From CAZCFB01 sp964511535 (GTDB lineage: Bacteria; Myxococcota_A; Polyangia; GCA-2747355; CAZCFB01), in the NCBI GenBank assembly GCA_964511535.1, contig CAZEFW010000009.1, forward strand, positions 42,666-106,665: a DNA stretch of 64,000 bases, given 5' to 3'. Shown piece after piece: positions 53,277 through 62,204 of the stretch. A program made the translations under genes and the position numbers. A model generated the notes under the pieces. That model searched no databases and had not been told where the DNA came from. It worked only from the letters and a program-made list of their open reading frames with translations. Within the stretch, counting starts at the first letter, position 1. Every line of letters starts with the position of its first letter.

Positions 53277-54176
53277 ATGCGAACACGGATACTGTTCTTG
53301 CTCACCACCGCGCTGCTACTGCTCCCGGGAGCGGGGGCCGTGGCGCAGACCCCCGATGACGAGGAGTTCGCCAAGCGGCACTTCAAGCTGGGCGAGGAGT
53401 ACCACAACCGGGCGGACTACGAGCAAGCGCTGGAGCACTTCACCAAGAGCTACGAGCTGTCCAAGAAGCCGGCGCTGCTGTTCAACATGGCCCGCTGCAA
53501 TGAGCTGCTGGGCCAGCACGCGCGGGCGGTGGAGCTGTACGAGACGTTCCTGAAGCATGATCCGCCCCAGGCCGACATCGTGCGGCAGCGGGTGGCCAAC
53601 CTGAAGAAGTTGATCGAGAAGCGCAAGCAGCAGGCCCAGCCGCAGCCGCAGCCACAGCCGCAGCCACAGACGCAGCCTCAGCCTCAGCCTCAGACGCAGC
53701 CTCAGCCTCAGCCGCAGCCTCAGCCGCAGCCGCAGCCGCAGCCTCAGAAGCAGCCGCAGCCGCTGCCTCAGAAGCAGCCGCAGCCTCGGCCTCAGAAGCA
53801 GCCGCAGCCGCTGCCCCGGGCGGACGGCTCGCGGCCCATGATGATCGCCGGGTGGAGCCTGGTGGGCGTGGGCGCGGCGTCTCTGGCAGCGGGCCTGGTG
53901 CTGGGGGCCATGGCCGCCGAGAGGGCCAGCGAGCTTGAGGACCACAACGCCAGTGGCACCACCGAGTACACCGACGTGGAAGGCGACGAGGAGGCCGGCC
54001 GAAACCTGCAGGCCGGCCAGATCGCCGCGCTGGCCGTGGGAGGCGCGGTGGCGGTCACCGGGGCCGTGCTGCTGATCCTGGACGCCCGGCGCGACTCCGG
54101 CGAGAAGAAGTCAGCCTGGCTCGCCCCTGCCGTCGGCCCCGGCGCGGCGGGCGTCACCGCGGGCGTGAGGTTCTGA
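53277..54176 (+). CDS. Secreted TPR protein with Pro-Gln repeat and C-terminal membrane helices
   Basis: 299 residues: signal peptide (about 1-24, GAVAQ), TPR pair (about 30-105), a Pro-Gln repeat of about 50 residues (QPQPQ, encoded by CAGCCG/CAGCCT hexamers at 53638-53815), then two membrane helices (about 187-208 and 245-270). The Pro-Gln linker probably spans the periplasm or cell wall. The hexamer array could change length by slippage. It is followed two bases later by the next gene, so the two form an operon. Confidence 0.8.
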   Translation: MRTRILFLLTTALLLLPGAGAVAQTPDDEEFAKRHFKLGEEYHNRADYEQALEHFTKSYELSKKPALLFNMARCNELLGQHARAVELYETFLKHDPPQADIVRQRVANLKKLIEKRKQQAQPQPQPQPQPQTQPQPQPQTQPQPQPQPQPQPQPQPQKQPQPLPQKQPQPRPQKQPQPLPRADGSRPMMIAGWSLVGVGAASLAAGLVLGAMAAERASELEDHNASGTTEYTDVEGDEEAGRNLQAGQIAALAVGGAVAVTGAVLLILDARRDSGEKKSAWLAPAVGPGAAGVTAGVRF

Positions 54177-54178
54177 CC

Positions 54179-55561
54179 ATGAGACTCGCCATCCCGATGA
54201 TGCTGCTCACCCTGTTGCTGACCAACAGCTGCTTCACCCCGGAGTACGGAGCCGGCGGCTTCCTGTGCAGCGCGGGCCGCTGCCCCGAGGGCTACGGCTG
54301 CGTCTGCACCGACGGCCAGAGCCGCTGCGAGAAGAACGCGGCGGACAACCCGTGCAACAAGCCCCACGACGGCGGCAACCCAATCACCGACGGCCCGCAC
54401 CTCGACGACAAGCACATCCCCAAAGGGTCCATCAAGTGTGAGGGGTTCCGCGAGATCACCGAGAAGGTGAAGCTCGGGGCGGCCACCTTCGACATGGCCC
54501 TGGCCAAGGACGGCACGCCCGTTTTCGGCTGGATCGACGAGGGCGGCACGCTGCGTGCGGCGTCCATGAAGGGCACCAGCACCGGCCACCTCACCGGCAC
54601 ACCCCACGCCCAGTCAGGAATCCGCACCATGGCCCTGGCCATCAACGACGCCGACCAGCTGGCCGTGGTCTTCAGCCGCACCGCCAGCGGCGGGCTGCCC
54701 CACACCGTGTGGCATGACCACGTGGACCTGACCAAGCCCCCCCTGGCCTGGGTCGCGGTCAACAAGATCCCGGGGCTGGACGTCACGGACCTGGACCTCG
54801 CAGGTCACACCGGCATGACCGCCGCGGTCTACATGGCCGCAGCAGAGCGGCCCAAGTCCGGCTCCGCCATGGCGCGGATCGCGCGGATTGCCTACGTCGG
54901 CAGCAAGTTCCAGTACACCTCGCTGTGCGCCGAGCCCACCAAGGGCCTCATCGATTCGCCGCGTATCACCCTCGGCAAGCATGAGAGCAAATCCCACGTC
55001 GGCTACTCGTTCTACGACTCCATCAGCAAGGGCTGGAAGCTCGGGGTCATGAAAGAGGACGCGGCAATGACCTGCCCCAAGCTCACCGACCTCAAGGGCG
55101 TGGATCGCGGCTCGCCGGCGGCCCTGGGTTTCGACGGCCACGGGGGCGTCCAGCTCGCGTGGGGCGCCGCGGCGTCAAACACCAACATGGGCGCGTTGTT
55201 CCACTACCAGTGGATTCCCGGCAAGCCCATCGGCACCTTCACGCCCCTGGAGGGCAACACCGTCAACGACGCCATGTCGGTGAACCTGGCCATCCTTGGC
55301 ATCCAGCCATGCATCTCCCTGTGGCACCATATCAGCGGGGTGGCCAAGCTTCATGTGAGGTGCAAGCAGGGTCCCAGCAACTGGGGCAACTCCAACTGGG
55401 TCGACGTCATCGACATCGCCAGCCCCAGCTACCTGGGCTACCCCACGCGCATCGCCGTGGACGGCCAGCAGAAGATCCACCTCGCTTACGTCATGCACAA
55501 GAACAACGCCGGCAAGGAGGAGATCAGCCTGCGCCACACCACCTGCAAGGCGAGCAAGTAG
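54179..55561 (+). CDS. Cys-rich lipoprotein with a propeller-like domain
   Basis: 460 residues. Signal peptide and lipobox LTNSC, then an N-terminal cysteine-rich module (CSAGRCPEGYGCVC, CEKNAADNPCNK), and a beta-rich domain with repeated short strands (DMALAKDGTPVFGWIDEGG, GYSFYDSISKGWKLG, IAVDGQQKIHLAYV). Surface-exposed by type. Co-transcribed with the TPR/Pro-Gln protein and converges on the LPG-synthase-like gene 5 bases away. Function unknown. Confidence 0.8.
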   Translation: MRLAIPMMLLTLLLTNSCFTPEYGAGGFLCSAGRCPEGYGCVCTDGQSRCEKNAADNPCNKPHDGGNPITDGPHLDDKHIPKGSIKCEGFREITEKVKLGAATFDMALAKDGTPVFGWIDEGGTLRAASMKGTSTGHLTGTPHAQSGIRTMALAINDADQLAVVFSRTASGGLPHTVWHDHVDLTKPPLAWVAVNKIPGLDVTDLDLAGHTGMTAAVYMAAAERPKSGSAMARIARIAYVGSKFQYTSLCAEPTKGLIDSPRITLGKHESKSHVGYSFYDSISKGWKLGVMKEDAAMTCPKLTDLKGVDRGSPAALGFDGHGGVQLAWGAAASNTNMGALFHYQWIPGKPIGTFTPLEGNTVNDAMSVNLAILGIQPCISLWHHISGVAKLHVRCKQGPSNWGNSNWVDVIDIASPSYLGYPTRIAVDGQQKIHLAYVMHKNNAGKEEISLRHTTCKASK

Positions 55562-55566
55562 CGCGC

Positions 55567-56556
<990 letters not shown>

Positions 56557-56560
56557 GCTG

Positions 56561-57295
56561 TCAGCCGGTCCACAGCTCCCAGCGGACCGACAGCATCTCC
56601 TGGATCGTCTTGAGGATGGTGACGGGGTTACCGCCGGTGGCCTTGCCCCCCTGGCGCGGCCGGTAGTCCGACTCGATCTCCACGAAGGAGAACTTGTTGC
56701 GGGTGGCGCGCACGATGATCTCCTCCAGCAGGAACACGCCCTCGCTCTTCATGTTGCACTGCTCGAACACCTTGCGGTGCCACAGGTGGACCCAGTTCAC
56801 GTCGCGGAAGGTCGTGCCGAACATGATGCGCACCATCCACAGGAACGTATTGGACGAGAGCATGCGGAACCAGGTGTAGTCGCTGCGCTCCAGCCGCGCG
56901 CCGATGACGATGTCCGCCAGCTCGGCCGCCTTCATGAAGCGGTTCAGCTCGTTGGGGTCGAACTGGCCGTCGGCCGGCACGTAGATGATGCGCTCGCCCC
57001 AGGCCGCGCTCACGCCGCTCTTGATGGCGCCGCCGGAGCCGAGGTTCTGGCTGTGGTGCACGCAGCGCACCGTAATGTGGGCCTCTGCCAGGCGGTTGGC
57101 GATGCACGGCGTATCGTCGGTGCTGCAGTCGTTGACGATGACCACCTCGTAGGTCCAGTCCGCCTCCTGGCCCACCTCCACCACGTGGCTGACCACGTCC
57201 TCGAGGTTCTCCTCCTCGTTGTAGGCAAGCACGACCACCGAGAGCTGGGGCTCCCGGTCCCTGTTCTCATTGCTCGTTTCGCTTTGGCAAGTCAC
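56561..57295 (-). CDS. Glycosyltransferase family 2 protein (dolichol-phosphate-type)
   Basis: 244 residues, GTG start at 57295 with GGAGCGAG before it. GT-A motifs: LSVVVLAYNEEENL, VNDCSTDDT, NLGSGGAIKSGV and the metal site PADGQFDP. This matches the dolichyl/polyprenyl-phosphate mannosyltransferase branch that charges a lipid carrier with a sugar. It lacks membrane helices, and the adjacent LPG-synthase-like membrane protein may supply lipid handling. Confidence 0.9.
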   Translation of the reverse strand: MTCQSETSNENRDREPQLSVVVLAYNEEENLEDVVSHVVEVGQEADWTYEVVIVNDCSTDDTPCIANRLAEAHITVRCVHHSQNLGSGGAIKSGVSAAWGERIIYVPADGQFDPNELNRFMKAAELADIVIGARLERSDYTWFRMLSSNTFLWMVRIMFGTTFRDVNWVHLWHRKVFEQCNMKSEGVFLLEEIIVRATRNKFSFVEIESDYRPRQGGKATGGNPVTILKTIQEMLSVRWELWTG

Positions 57296-57308
57296 GCGTC
57301 TCGCTCCA

Positions 57309-58715
57309 TCAGATGAAGTCTCGCTCCCGCTTCCTGTTGGCCACGAAGGCGCCCAGCCTGCCGAGCCCCTCCAGCACGTCGGCGGGGGTGCGGAGCAGGG
57401 TCCGCACCCGCCGTGAGATGTACTTCGGCCGCAGGTAGAAGCGCTGATAGAAGCGCCGCTCCCAGGCCATGTACTCGCTGTGGGTCATGATGCCGTTGCC
57501 GGGCAGCGGCTCGCAGGAGGTGGGGTAGAGGTTGAAGTCCAGCTTGTCGCGATGCTCGTTGAACAGGTCAGTCCCGGGCCAGTACTGGATCCGGGTGACG
57601 ATGATGTAGTCGGGCTCGATCTCCAGCGCCAGTTGGATGCTGGCCTCGATCTCGTCCGGGGTCTCGCTGGGCGCGCCGACGATGAAGAAGGTGCACACCT
57701 CGATGCCCGCGGCCTGGATCATCGGCACCTTCTCTCGGATCTCGTCCAGCGACAGCCGCTTCTTGTACAGCTTCAGCACCCGGGGGGACGCGCTCTCCAC
57801 GCCCACGTACAGGCGGCGGCAGCCGGCGCGGTACATGCGCCCGAGCAGGTCCGCGTCCACCCGGTCCAGGCGGGTCAGCGCGGTCCAGGTCAGCCCCCGC
57901 TCCTGCCGGCTCAGGCGCTGGCACAGCTCCACCATGCGGTCGCGCTTGATGGTCAGCGTGTCGTCCAGGAAGCGCACGTGGGGGAACCCCTGCCGCCGCA
58001 GCGAGGCCACCTCGCCGGCGAGGCTGGCCGCGGACCGGTAGCGCATGTCGCGCCCGAAGGTGCGCACGCAGTAGGTGCAGGAGAACGCGCAGCCGCGGGC
58101 GCTCATGATCACGCCGGTGGGCCGCGGCATGAACGACTCGCGGTAGGCGGCCGGGCGGATCATGGTGTGGTCCGCCCAGGGCAGCGCGTCCAGGTCGTCG
58201 ATGCGGGGACGCAGCGGCGAGATGACCGCCTCGCCGTCCTCCACGCAGGCCAGCCCCGGCGTGCCGGCAAGGGGCTCGCCCCGCTCCAGCCGCCCCATCA
58301 CCTCGGCGAAGGTCTCCTCCGGCTCGTTGAGGAAGATGCCGTCCACCGCGCCGCGCTCCAGCACCTGCTCAGGCACATGGGTCGGCAGGTAGCCGAACAC
58401 GAAGATCTTCGTCCGGGGCAGCTCCTGCTTGAGCCGCGCCAGGATCTCCAGATCGTCGCCGCACACCTCGAAGCCGAGCATGGTGACCAGCATGTGCGGC
58501 TGCGTGGCGCGCAGCCGGGCCACGGTGGCCTCCAGCCCCAGATCCTCTGCCATGCAATCGAGCAGGCGCACGTCCCAGCCCGGGCGCTGCTTGCCCAGCG
58601 CGCCCAGACCCATCAGCTCCAGCGGCGGGATCAGAAAATTGGGCGCGTAGTAAGAGGCGACGTAGCGTCGCTGGAGCCTGGTCTTGCCGGGCAGGTTGAT
58701 GAGCAGCAGGCGCAT
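57309..58715 (-). CDS. B12-binding-domain radical SAM enzyme
   Basis: 468 residues. N-terminal cobalamin-binding-like domain (about 1-140, NLPGKTRLQRRYV, FVFGYLPTHVPEQVL) and a radical SAM core with CAFSCTYC and ESASPRVLKLYKKR, of the BchE/HpnJ/HpnP type. No DxHxxG cobalamin motif is evident, so use of B12 is open. Such enzymes modify lipids, tetrapyrroles or peptides. It lies 67 bases after the small membrane gene and 13 bases before the GT2 gene. Confidence 0.9.
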   Translation of the reverse strand: MRLLLINLPGKTRLQRRYVASYYAPNFLIPPLELMGLGALGKQRPGWDVRLLDCMAEDLGLEATVARLRATQPHMLVTMLGFEVCGDDLEILARLKQELPRTKIFVFGYLPTHVPEQVLERGAVDGIFLNEPEETFAEVMGRLERGEPLAGTPGLACVEDGEAVISPLRPRIDDLDALPWADHTMIRPAAYRESFMPRPTGVIMSARGCAFSCTYCVRTFGRDMRYRSAASLAGEVASLRRQGFPHVRFLDDTLTIKRDRMVELCQRLSRQERGLTWTALTRLDRVDADLLGRMYRAGCRRLYVGVESASPRVLKLYKKRLSLDEIREKVPMIQAAGIEVCTFFIVGAPSETPDEIEASIQLALEIEPDYIIVTRIQYWPGTDLFNEHRDKLDFNLYPTSCEPLPGNGIMTHSEYMAWERRFYQRFYLRPKYISRRVRTLLRTPADVLEGLGRLGAFVANRKRERDFI

Positions 58716-58782
58716 GATGGCGTCGTGAGCTTCGAGGACCCTGGGGAGCTAAAGGTCTGGACGGCGTGGCCGGCCTTCCCCC

Positions 58783-58935
58783 TCAGTCCTTGCGGGGCAA
58801 GATGGCGCGGACGGCGTGCTGGATCAGCCCCCCCACACCCATGGCCAGGCCAACCGGGATCAGGGCGACAGCCCACGGGTAGCGCATGACGGAGCGCACC
58901 TTGCTGGCGATCTTACGCTTTGTCTTCTTGTTCAT
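58783..58935 (-). CDS. 50-residue single-pass membrane peptide
   Basis: MNKKTKRKIASKVRSVMRYP followed by one hydrophobic helix (AVALIPVGLAMGVGGLI) and a short basic tail. The ATG at 58935 lies inside the 3' end of the PP-loop gene, overlapping it by 23 bases, so its translation should be coupled to that gene. It may anchor or regulate the enzymes of this operon. Unrecognised family. Confidence 0.65.
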   Translation of the reverse strand: MNKKTKRKIASKVRSVMRYPWAVALIPVGLAMGVGGLIQHAVRAILPRKD

Positions 58936-59731
58936 CGTCTCTCTGCTTGAGCTGGCGGAGCCGCTCAACCGCGGCGTCAAAGGAAAGATCCCCCACGGGG
59001 AAGTGGTCGCGGACGGTCTTGACCATCAGCGGGTACTTCTTGCGCCCCAGCTCCTTGGACTCGCGCTCGCGGGTCTTGGGCATCAGGCGGTAGAACATGC
59101 GCGCGTAGACATCAGCGGTGACGCCCAGGGGGCAGGTGCCCTGGGTGTCGAACAGGATGAACTGCTTCTTGGCGCCGGCCTGCTCGGTCATGCCCATCTC
59201 GGCCAGGCGCTGGTCCGAGCGCGACTCGTCGTAGATCGGCGAGCGGTGTGAGATGCCGAAGGTGTCCTTGTAGAACTGCCGGTGGCGAACCAGGGTCGAC
59301 TGGAGCTGCTCGGGGATGGTGGCCTGGTCAGCGATGGAGCCGTCCACCAGGTAGGGCACGCCGTTCTCGAGGCAGAAGGACACGGCGCCCGCGTGCATTG
59401 CCATGCGGCAGGACAGGCAGATCAGGGCGTTCATGTTGAAGCCGTACTCGGTGATGTCGTCCTTGATGGTGCTCCACACCATCTTCTTCATCCGCTCGTG
59501 GTTGCTCATGTAGTGGTGCTTGACGCGATCCTCGCCATACACCTGAACCAGGCGGCCTGCGTTGAACTTGGAGTTCTTCAGGAAGAGTACGAATCCCGGA
59601 TTGTAGGTCAGCAGGTGGACGTCCCGCCCCTCCTCCAGCATCAATGCAGCCGCCAGAGTGGAGTCAGTTCCCCCCGAGAACATGACGGCCGCCGGGGCCG
59701 GCTTGTGGTTGCCGGCGCTGGTGTCGCTCAT
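58913..59731 (-). CDS. PP-loop ATP-pyrophosphatase (QueC/N-type ATPase-like)
   Basis: 272 residues. The PP-loop MFSGGTDSTLAA (residues 17-28) binds ATP and adenylates a substrate, as in QueC, ThiI and sugar amidotransferases. Downstream are CLSCRMAMHAG and GTCPLG, cysteines that may bind metal or sulfur. It is not a close match to any named branch by eye. GGAGAG precedes the ATG. First gene of a five-gene operon with a membrane peptide, radical SAM enzyme, GT2 and LPG-synthase-like protein. Confidence 0.85.
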   Translation of the reverse strand: MSDTSAGNHKPAPAAVMFSGGTDSTLAAALMLEEGRDVHLLTYNPGFVLFLKNSKFNAGRLVQVYGEDRVKHHYMSNHERMKKMVWSTIKDDITEYGFNMNALICLSCRMAMHAGAVSFCLENGVPYLVDGSIADQATIPEQLQSTLVRHRQFYKDTFGISHRSPIYDESRSDQRLAEMGMTEQAGAKKQFILFDTQGTCPLGVTADVYARMFYRLMPKTRERESKELGRKKYPLMVKTVRDHFPVGDLSFDAAVERLRQLKQRDDEQEDKA

Positions 59732-59902
59732 CGTCTTCTCTCCAGATAGGTAATTGATTCCAAAAACTTACCCCGGCAACAGATCCACCTTGAGTGTCCT
59801 GGATCCGCCTCGTGCCGGGTTGCAAGGGTGGATAGCATATCGGTACCGGGTTGTCGAGCAGGGGCCGGAGCCCCAATACTACTGCGGACGCGGGGTCCTG
59901 GC

Positions 59903-60700
59903 ATGGCACACGGAGATGAAATCACGGCGGCACCCGGAGAGCAGAGCATCGCGCTGGCCGGATCCTTCCGGCTGCTGCAGCCGGAGCGCGGCCACCGCTA
60001 CTCGGTGGACGACATGCTGGTGGCCCACCTGGCCTGCGCCGGGGCGCCGGCGCCCTTGCGGGCTCTCGATCTCGGGTGTGGCCTCGGCTCCATCCTGCTC
60101 ATCACGGCCTGGGCGTTCCCGAAGGCCGAGCTGGTGGGGCTCGAGGCGTTGGCCGAGCACGCGGATCTGGCCCGGCGCAACGTCCGGCTCAACGGATGCC
60201 AGGGCCGCGCCCGCGTCGTCCAGGGCGACCTGCGTGACCTCGCGCTGGTGGAATCGCAGGGTCGGTTCGACCTGGTCACCGGCTCGCCGCCCTACTTCGA
60301 CCCGCGAGCCGGCACCGTGCCAGCCAACCCGGGCCGCGCCGCCGCGCACTTCGAGCTGCGGGGCGGCATCGAGGCGTACGCCACGGCGGCGGCCGCTACC
60401 CTGGCGCCGGACGGGCGCTTCGTGGGCTGCACCGGGGCGGACCTGGCCAGGACCCTGGCTGCGTTGAAGCAGGCTGGGCTGGAGGCTGTCACCTTGCAGC
60501 CCGTGGTGCCGCGGGCTGGGCGGGCGCCGTTTCTGTACCTGTTCGTGGCCCGGGCGGGAGGCGGCCCGCACTGTGAGGCGGGGGAGGCGCTGGTGTTGCG
60601 GGATGGGGAGGGGCGGCGGACGGCGGAGCATCTGGCGATCAGGGGCTGGACCTCGGTGAAACCGCGCCCTTCGGGCGCGAATGACAAAACGACGAAATGA
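59903..60700 (+). CDS. TrmN6-like N6-adenine methyltransferase
   Basis: 265 residues from the ATG at 59903 (start uncertain; an in-frame ATG at 59828 exists). The early motif RYSVDDMLVAHLA is a signature of the tRNA1(Val) A37 methylase group, followed by SAM motif I LDLGCGLGSILL and the catalytic GSPPYF (usually NPPY). It probably methylates N6 of adenine in tRNA. The last residues (SGANDKTTK) and the stop come from the octamer repeat that follows. Confidence 0.85.
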   Translation: MAHGDEITAAPGEQSIALAGSFRLLQPERGHRYSVDDMLVAHLACAGAPAPLRALDLGCGLGSILLITAWAFPKAELVGLEALAEHADLARRNVRLNGCQGRARVVQGDLRDLALVESQGRFDLVTGSPPYFDPRAGTVPANPGRAAAHFELRGGIEAYATAAAATLAPDGRFVGCTGADLARTLAALKQAGLEAVTLQPVVPRAGRAPFLYLFVARAGGGPHCEAGEALVLRDGEGRRTAEHLAIRGWTSVKPRPSGANDKTTK

Positions 60701-60723
60701 CAAAACGACGAAATGACAAAATG
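60683..60723. repeat. Octamer array GACAAAAC/GACGAAAT
   Basis: Five 8-bp units follow a 7-bp GC hairpin with a TTC loop (60663-60679). The units encode the last residues and the stop of the methyltransferase gene. Confidence 0.8.
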
Positions 60724-60758
60724 CCGCGGGATCGGACGCATGTTAGGACTTGCCCCTG

Positions 60759-62111
60759 ATGCTCTCGTTCCTCCGACTCGATCTGGCCCGTGATCGCAGC
60801 ATCGCTGTGCTTTCGGCGCCCATCGTCGGGGGCATGTTGTCGCAGATCCTGCAGAACCTGGTGGACACCGCCATGGTGGGGCGGCTGGACGCGGCCTCGC
60901 TGGCCGCGGTGGGCATGGGCGCCACCGCCACCTGGCTGTCGGTGAGCCTGCTGCTCGGCATCGGGTCGGCCACCCAGGCGCTGGTGGCCCGACGCATCGG
61001 CGAGGAGCGCCCGGCAGACGCGGGGCAGGTGCTGGACAACTCGCTGCTGCTTGGAGGCGCCGCTGGCCTGGTGGCGGCGCTGGCCATCTACATGTTGGCG
61101 CCCGGCATCTTCAGCTTGCTCTCCGACGACACCCAGGTGGCCGAGATCGGCACCGGCTACCTGCAGATGCGCACCATCGGCTTTCCATTCGTGGTGCTCA
61201 ACTTCGCCTTCCGCGGCTTCTACCACGGCATCGGCGACACGCGGACCTACCTCAAGGCCATCGCCCTGACCAACCTGCTCAACGTGGTGCTCGACCTGCT
61301 GCTCATCTTCGGGCTGCTCGGCTTCCCCCGAATGGAGGCCAGGGGCGCCGGCCTGGCCACCTCCCTGGGGCTGATGGGCGGGACCCTGTACTACGTGCTG
61401 CGCGCCGCGCCGGTGACTCGCCTGCGCGTTCGCTTCGGCGCGCTGCGCTTCGCCCAGGTGACGCGGGAGACCTGCGCGGGCATCGTGGCCATCATGGTGC
61501 CCAACGGCTTGCAGAGCATGGGCAACGCCATGGGCATCCTCGCCTTCTACTGGATGATGGGGCGCATCAGCACCATGGCGGTCGCGGTGACCAACCTGAT
61601 GGTGAACATCTCGTCGGTGTTCTACCTGCCCGCCCTCGGCATGGGCCTGGCGGCGGCCACCCTGGTGGGCCAGGCCATGGGGCGCGGCGAGCCCGACGAC
61701 GCCGAGGCCTGGGGCTGGGAGACCGTGCGCCTGGCGGTCTACGGCTTCACCATCGCGGGCATCGTGATGGCCGTGGTTCCGGGGCCGGTGCTGCGCCTGT
61801 TCACCGACGACCAGGCGGTCATCAGCGAGGGGATGCTGGCCCTGCGCGTCACCGCCGCCGGGCAGTTCGCCGTGGCCGCCTCCATGGTGCTCTCCAACGT
61901 GCTGATCAGCGCCGGGCAGGCCCGCTTCGTCGCCGTGGCGACGCTGGTCTGCACCTACCTGATCACTCTGCCGATGACCTACGTCTTTTGCGTGATGATG
62001 GGCGGCGGCGTGGCCCTGGGCTGGCTGCTCAACGGGCTGGGCCGGCTGCTGACCGCCGGGGCCATGGTGGTCAACTTCCGCTCGGGAAAGTGGAAGACGA
62101 GCAAGCTGTAG
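60759..62111 (+). CDS. MATE-family efflux transporter
   Basis: 450 residues with 12 predicted membrane helices in two homologous halves of six. MATE signatures: SAPIVGGMLSQILQNLVDTAMVG at the start, RGFYHGIGDTRTYLKA in the middle, and NAMGILAFYWMM, MGLAAATLVGQAMGRG in the second half. It exports drugs or metabolites in exchange for Na+ or H+. The ATG at 60759 is preferred to an upstream TTG at 60750; an AGGA lies 12 bases before it. Confidence 0.93.
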   Translation: MLSFLRLDLARDRSIAVLSAPIVGGMLSQILQNLVDTAMVGRLDAASLAAVGMGATATWLSVSLLLGIGSATQALVARRIGEERPADAGQVLDNSLLLGGAAGLVAALAIYMLAPGIFSLLSDDTQVAEIGTGYLQMRTIGFPFVVLNFAFRGFYHGIGDTRTYLKAIALTNLLNVVLDLLLIFGLLGFPRMEARGAGLATSLGLMGGTLYYVLRAAPVTRLRVRFGALRFAQVTRETCAGIVAIMVPNGLQSMGNAMGILAFYWMMGRISTMAVAVTNLMVNISSVFYLPALGMGLAAATLVGQAMGRGEPDDAEAWGWETVRLAVYGFTIAGIVMAVVPGPVLRLFTDDQAVISEGMLALRVTAAGQFAVAASMVLSNVLISAGQARFVAVATLVCTYLITLPMTYVFCVMMGGGVALGWLLNGLGRLLTAGAMVVNFRSGKWKTSKL

Positions 62112-62136
62112 GCTGCTCATGGCGCCAGCGCCAGGA

Positions 62137-62190
62137 CGTAGAAGCGGCGTCTCGCCGCTTGAGGCCACGCGGCAAGATGCCGCGTCTACG
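62137..62190. repeat. Double-hairpin palindromic element (GTAG family)
   Basis: AAGCGGCG-TCT-CGCCGCTT (62142-62160) and ACGCGGCA-AGA-TGCCGCGT (62167-62185) are enclosed by GTAGA and TCTAC, so the whole can fold as a cruciform. It sits between two convergent genes and may act as a terminator or a non-autonomous mobile repeat. Confidence 0.7.
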
Positions 62191-62204
62191 CGACGAGGAG
62201 ATCC

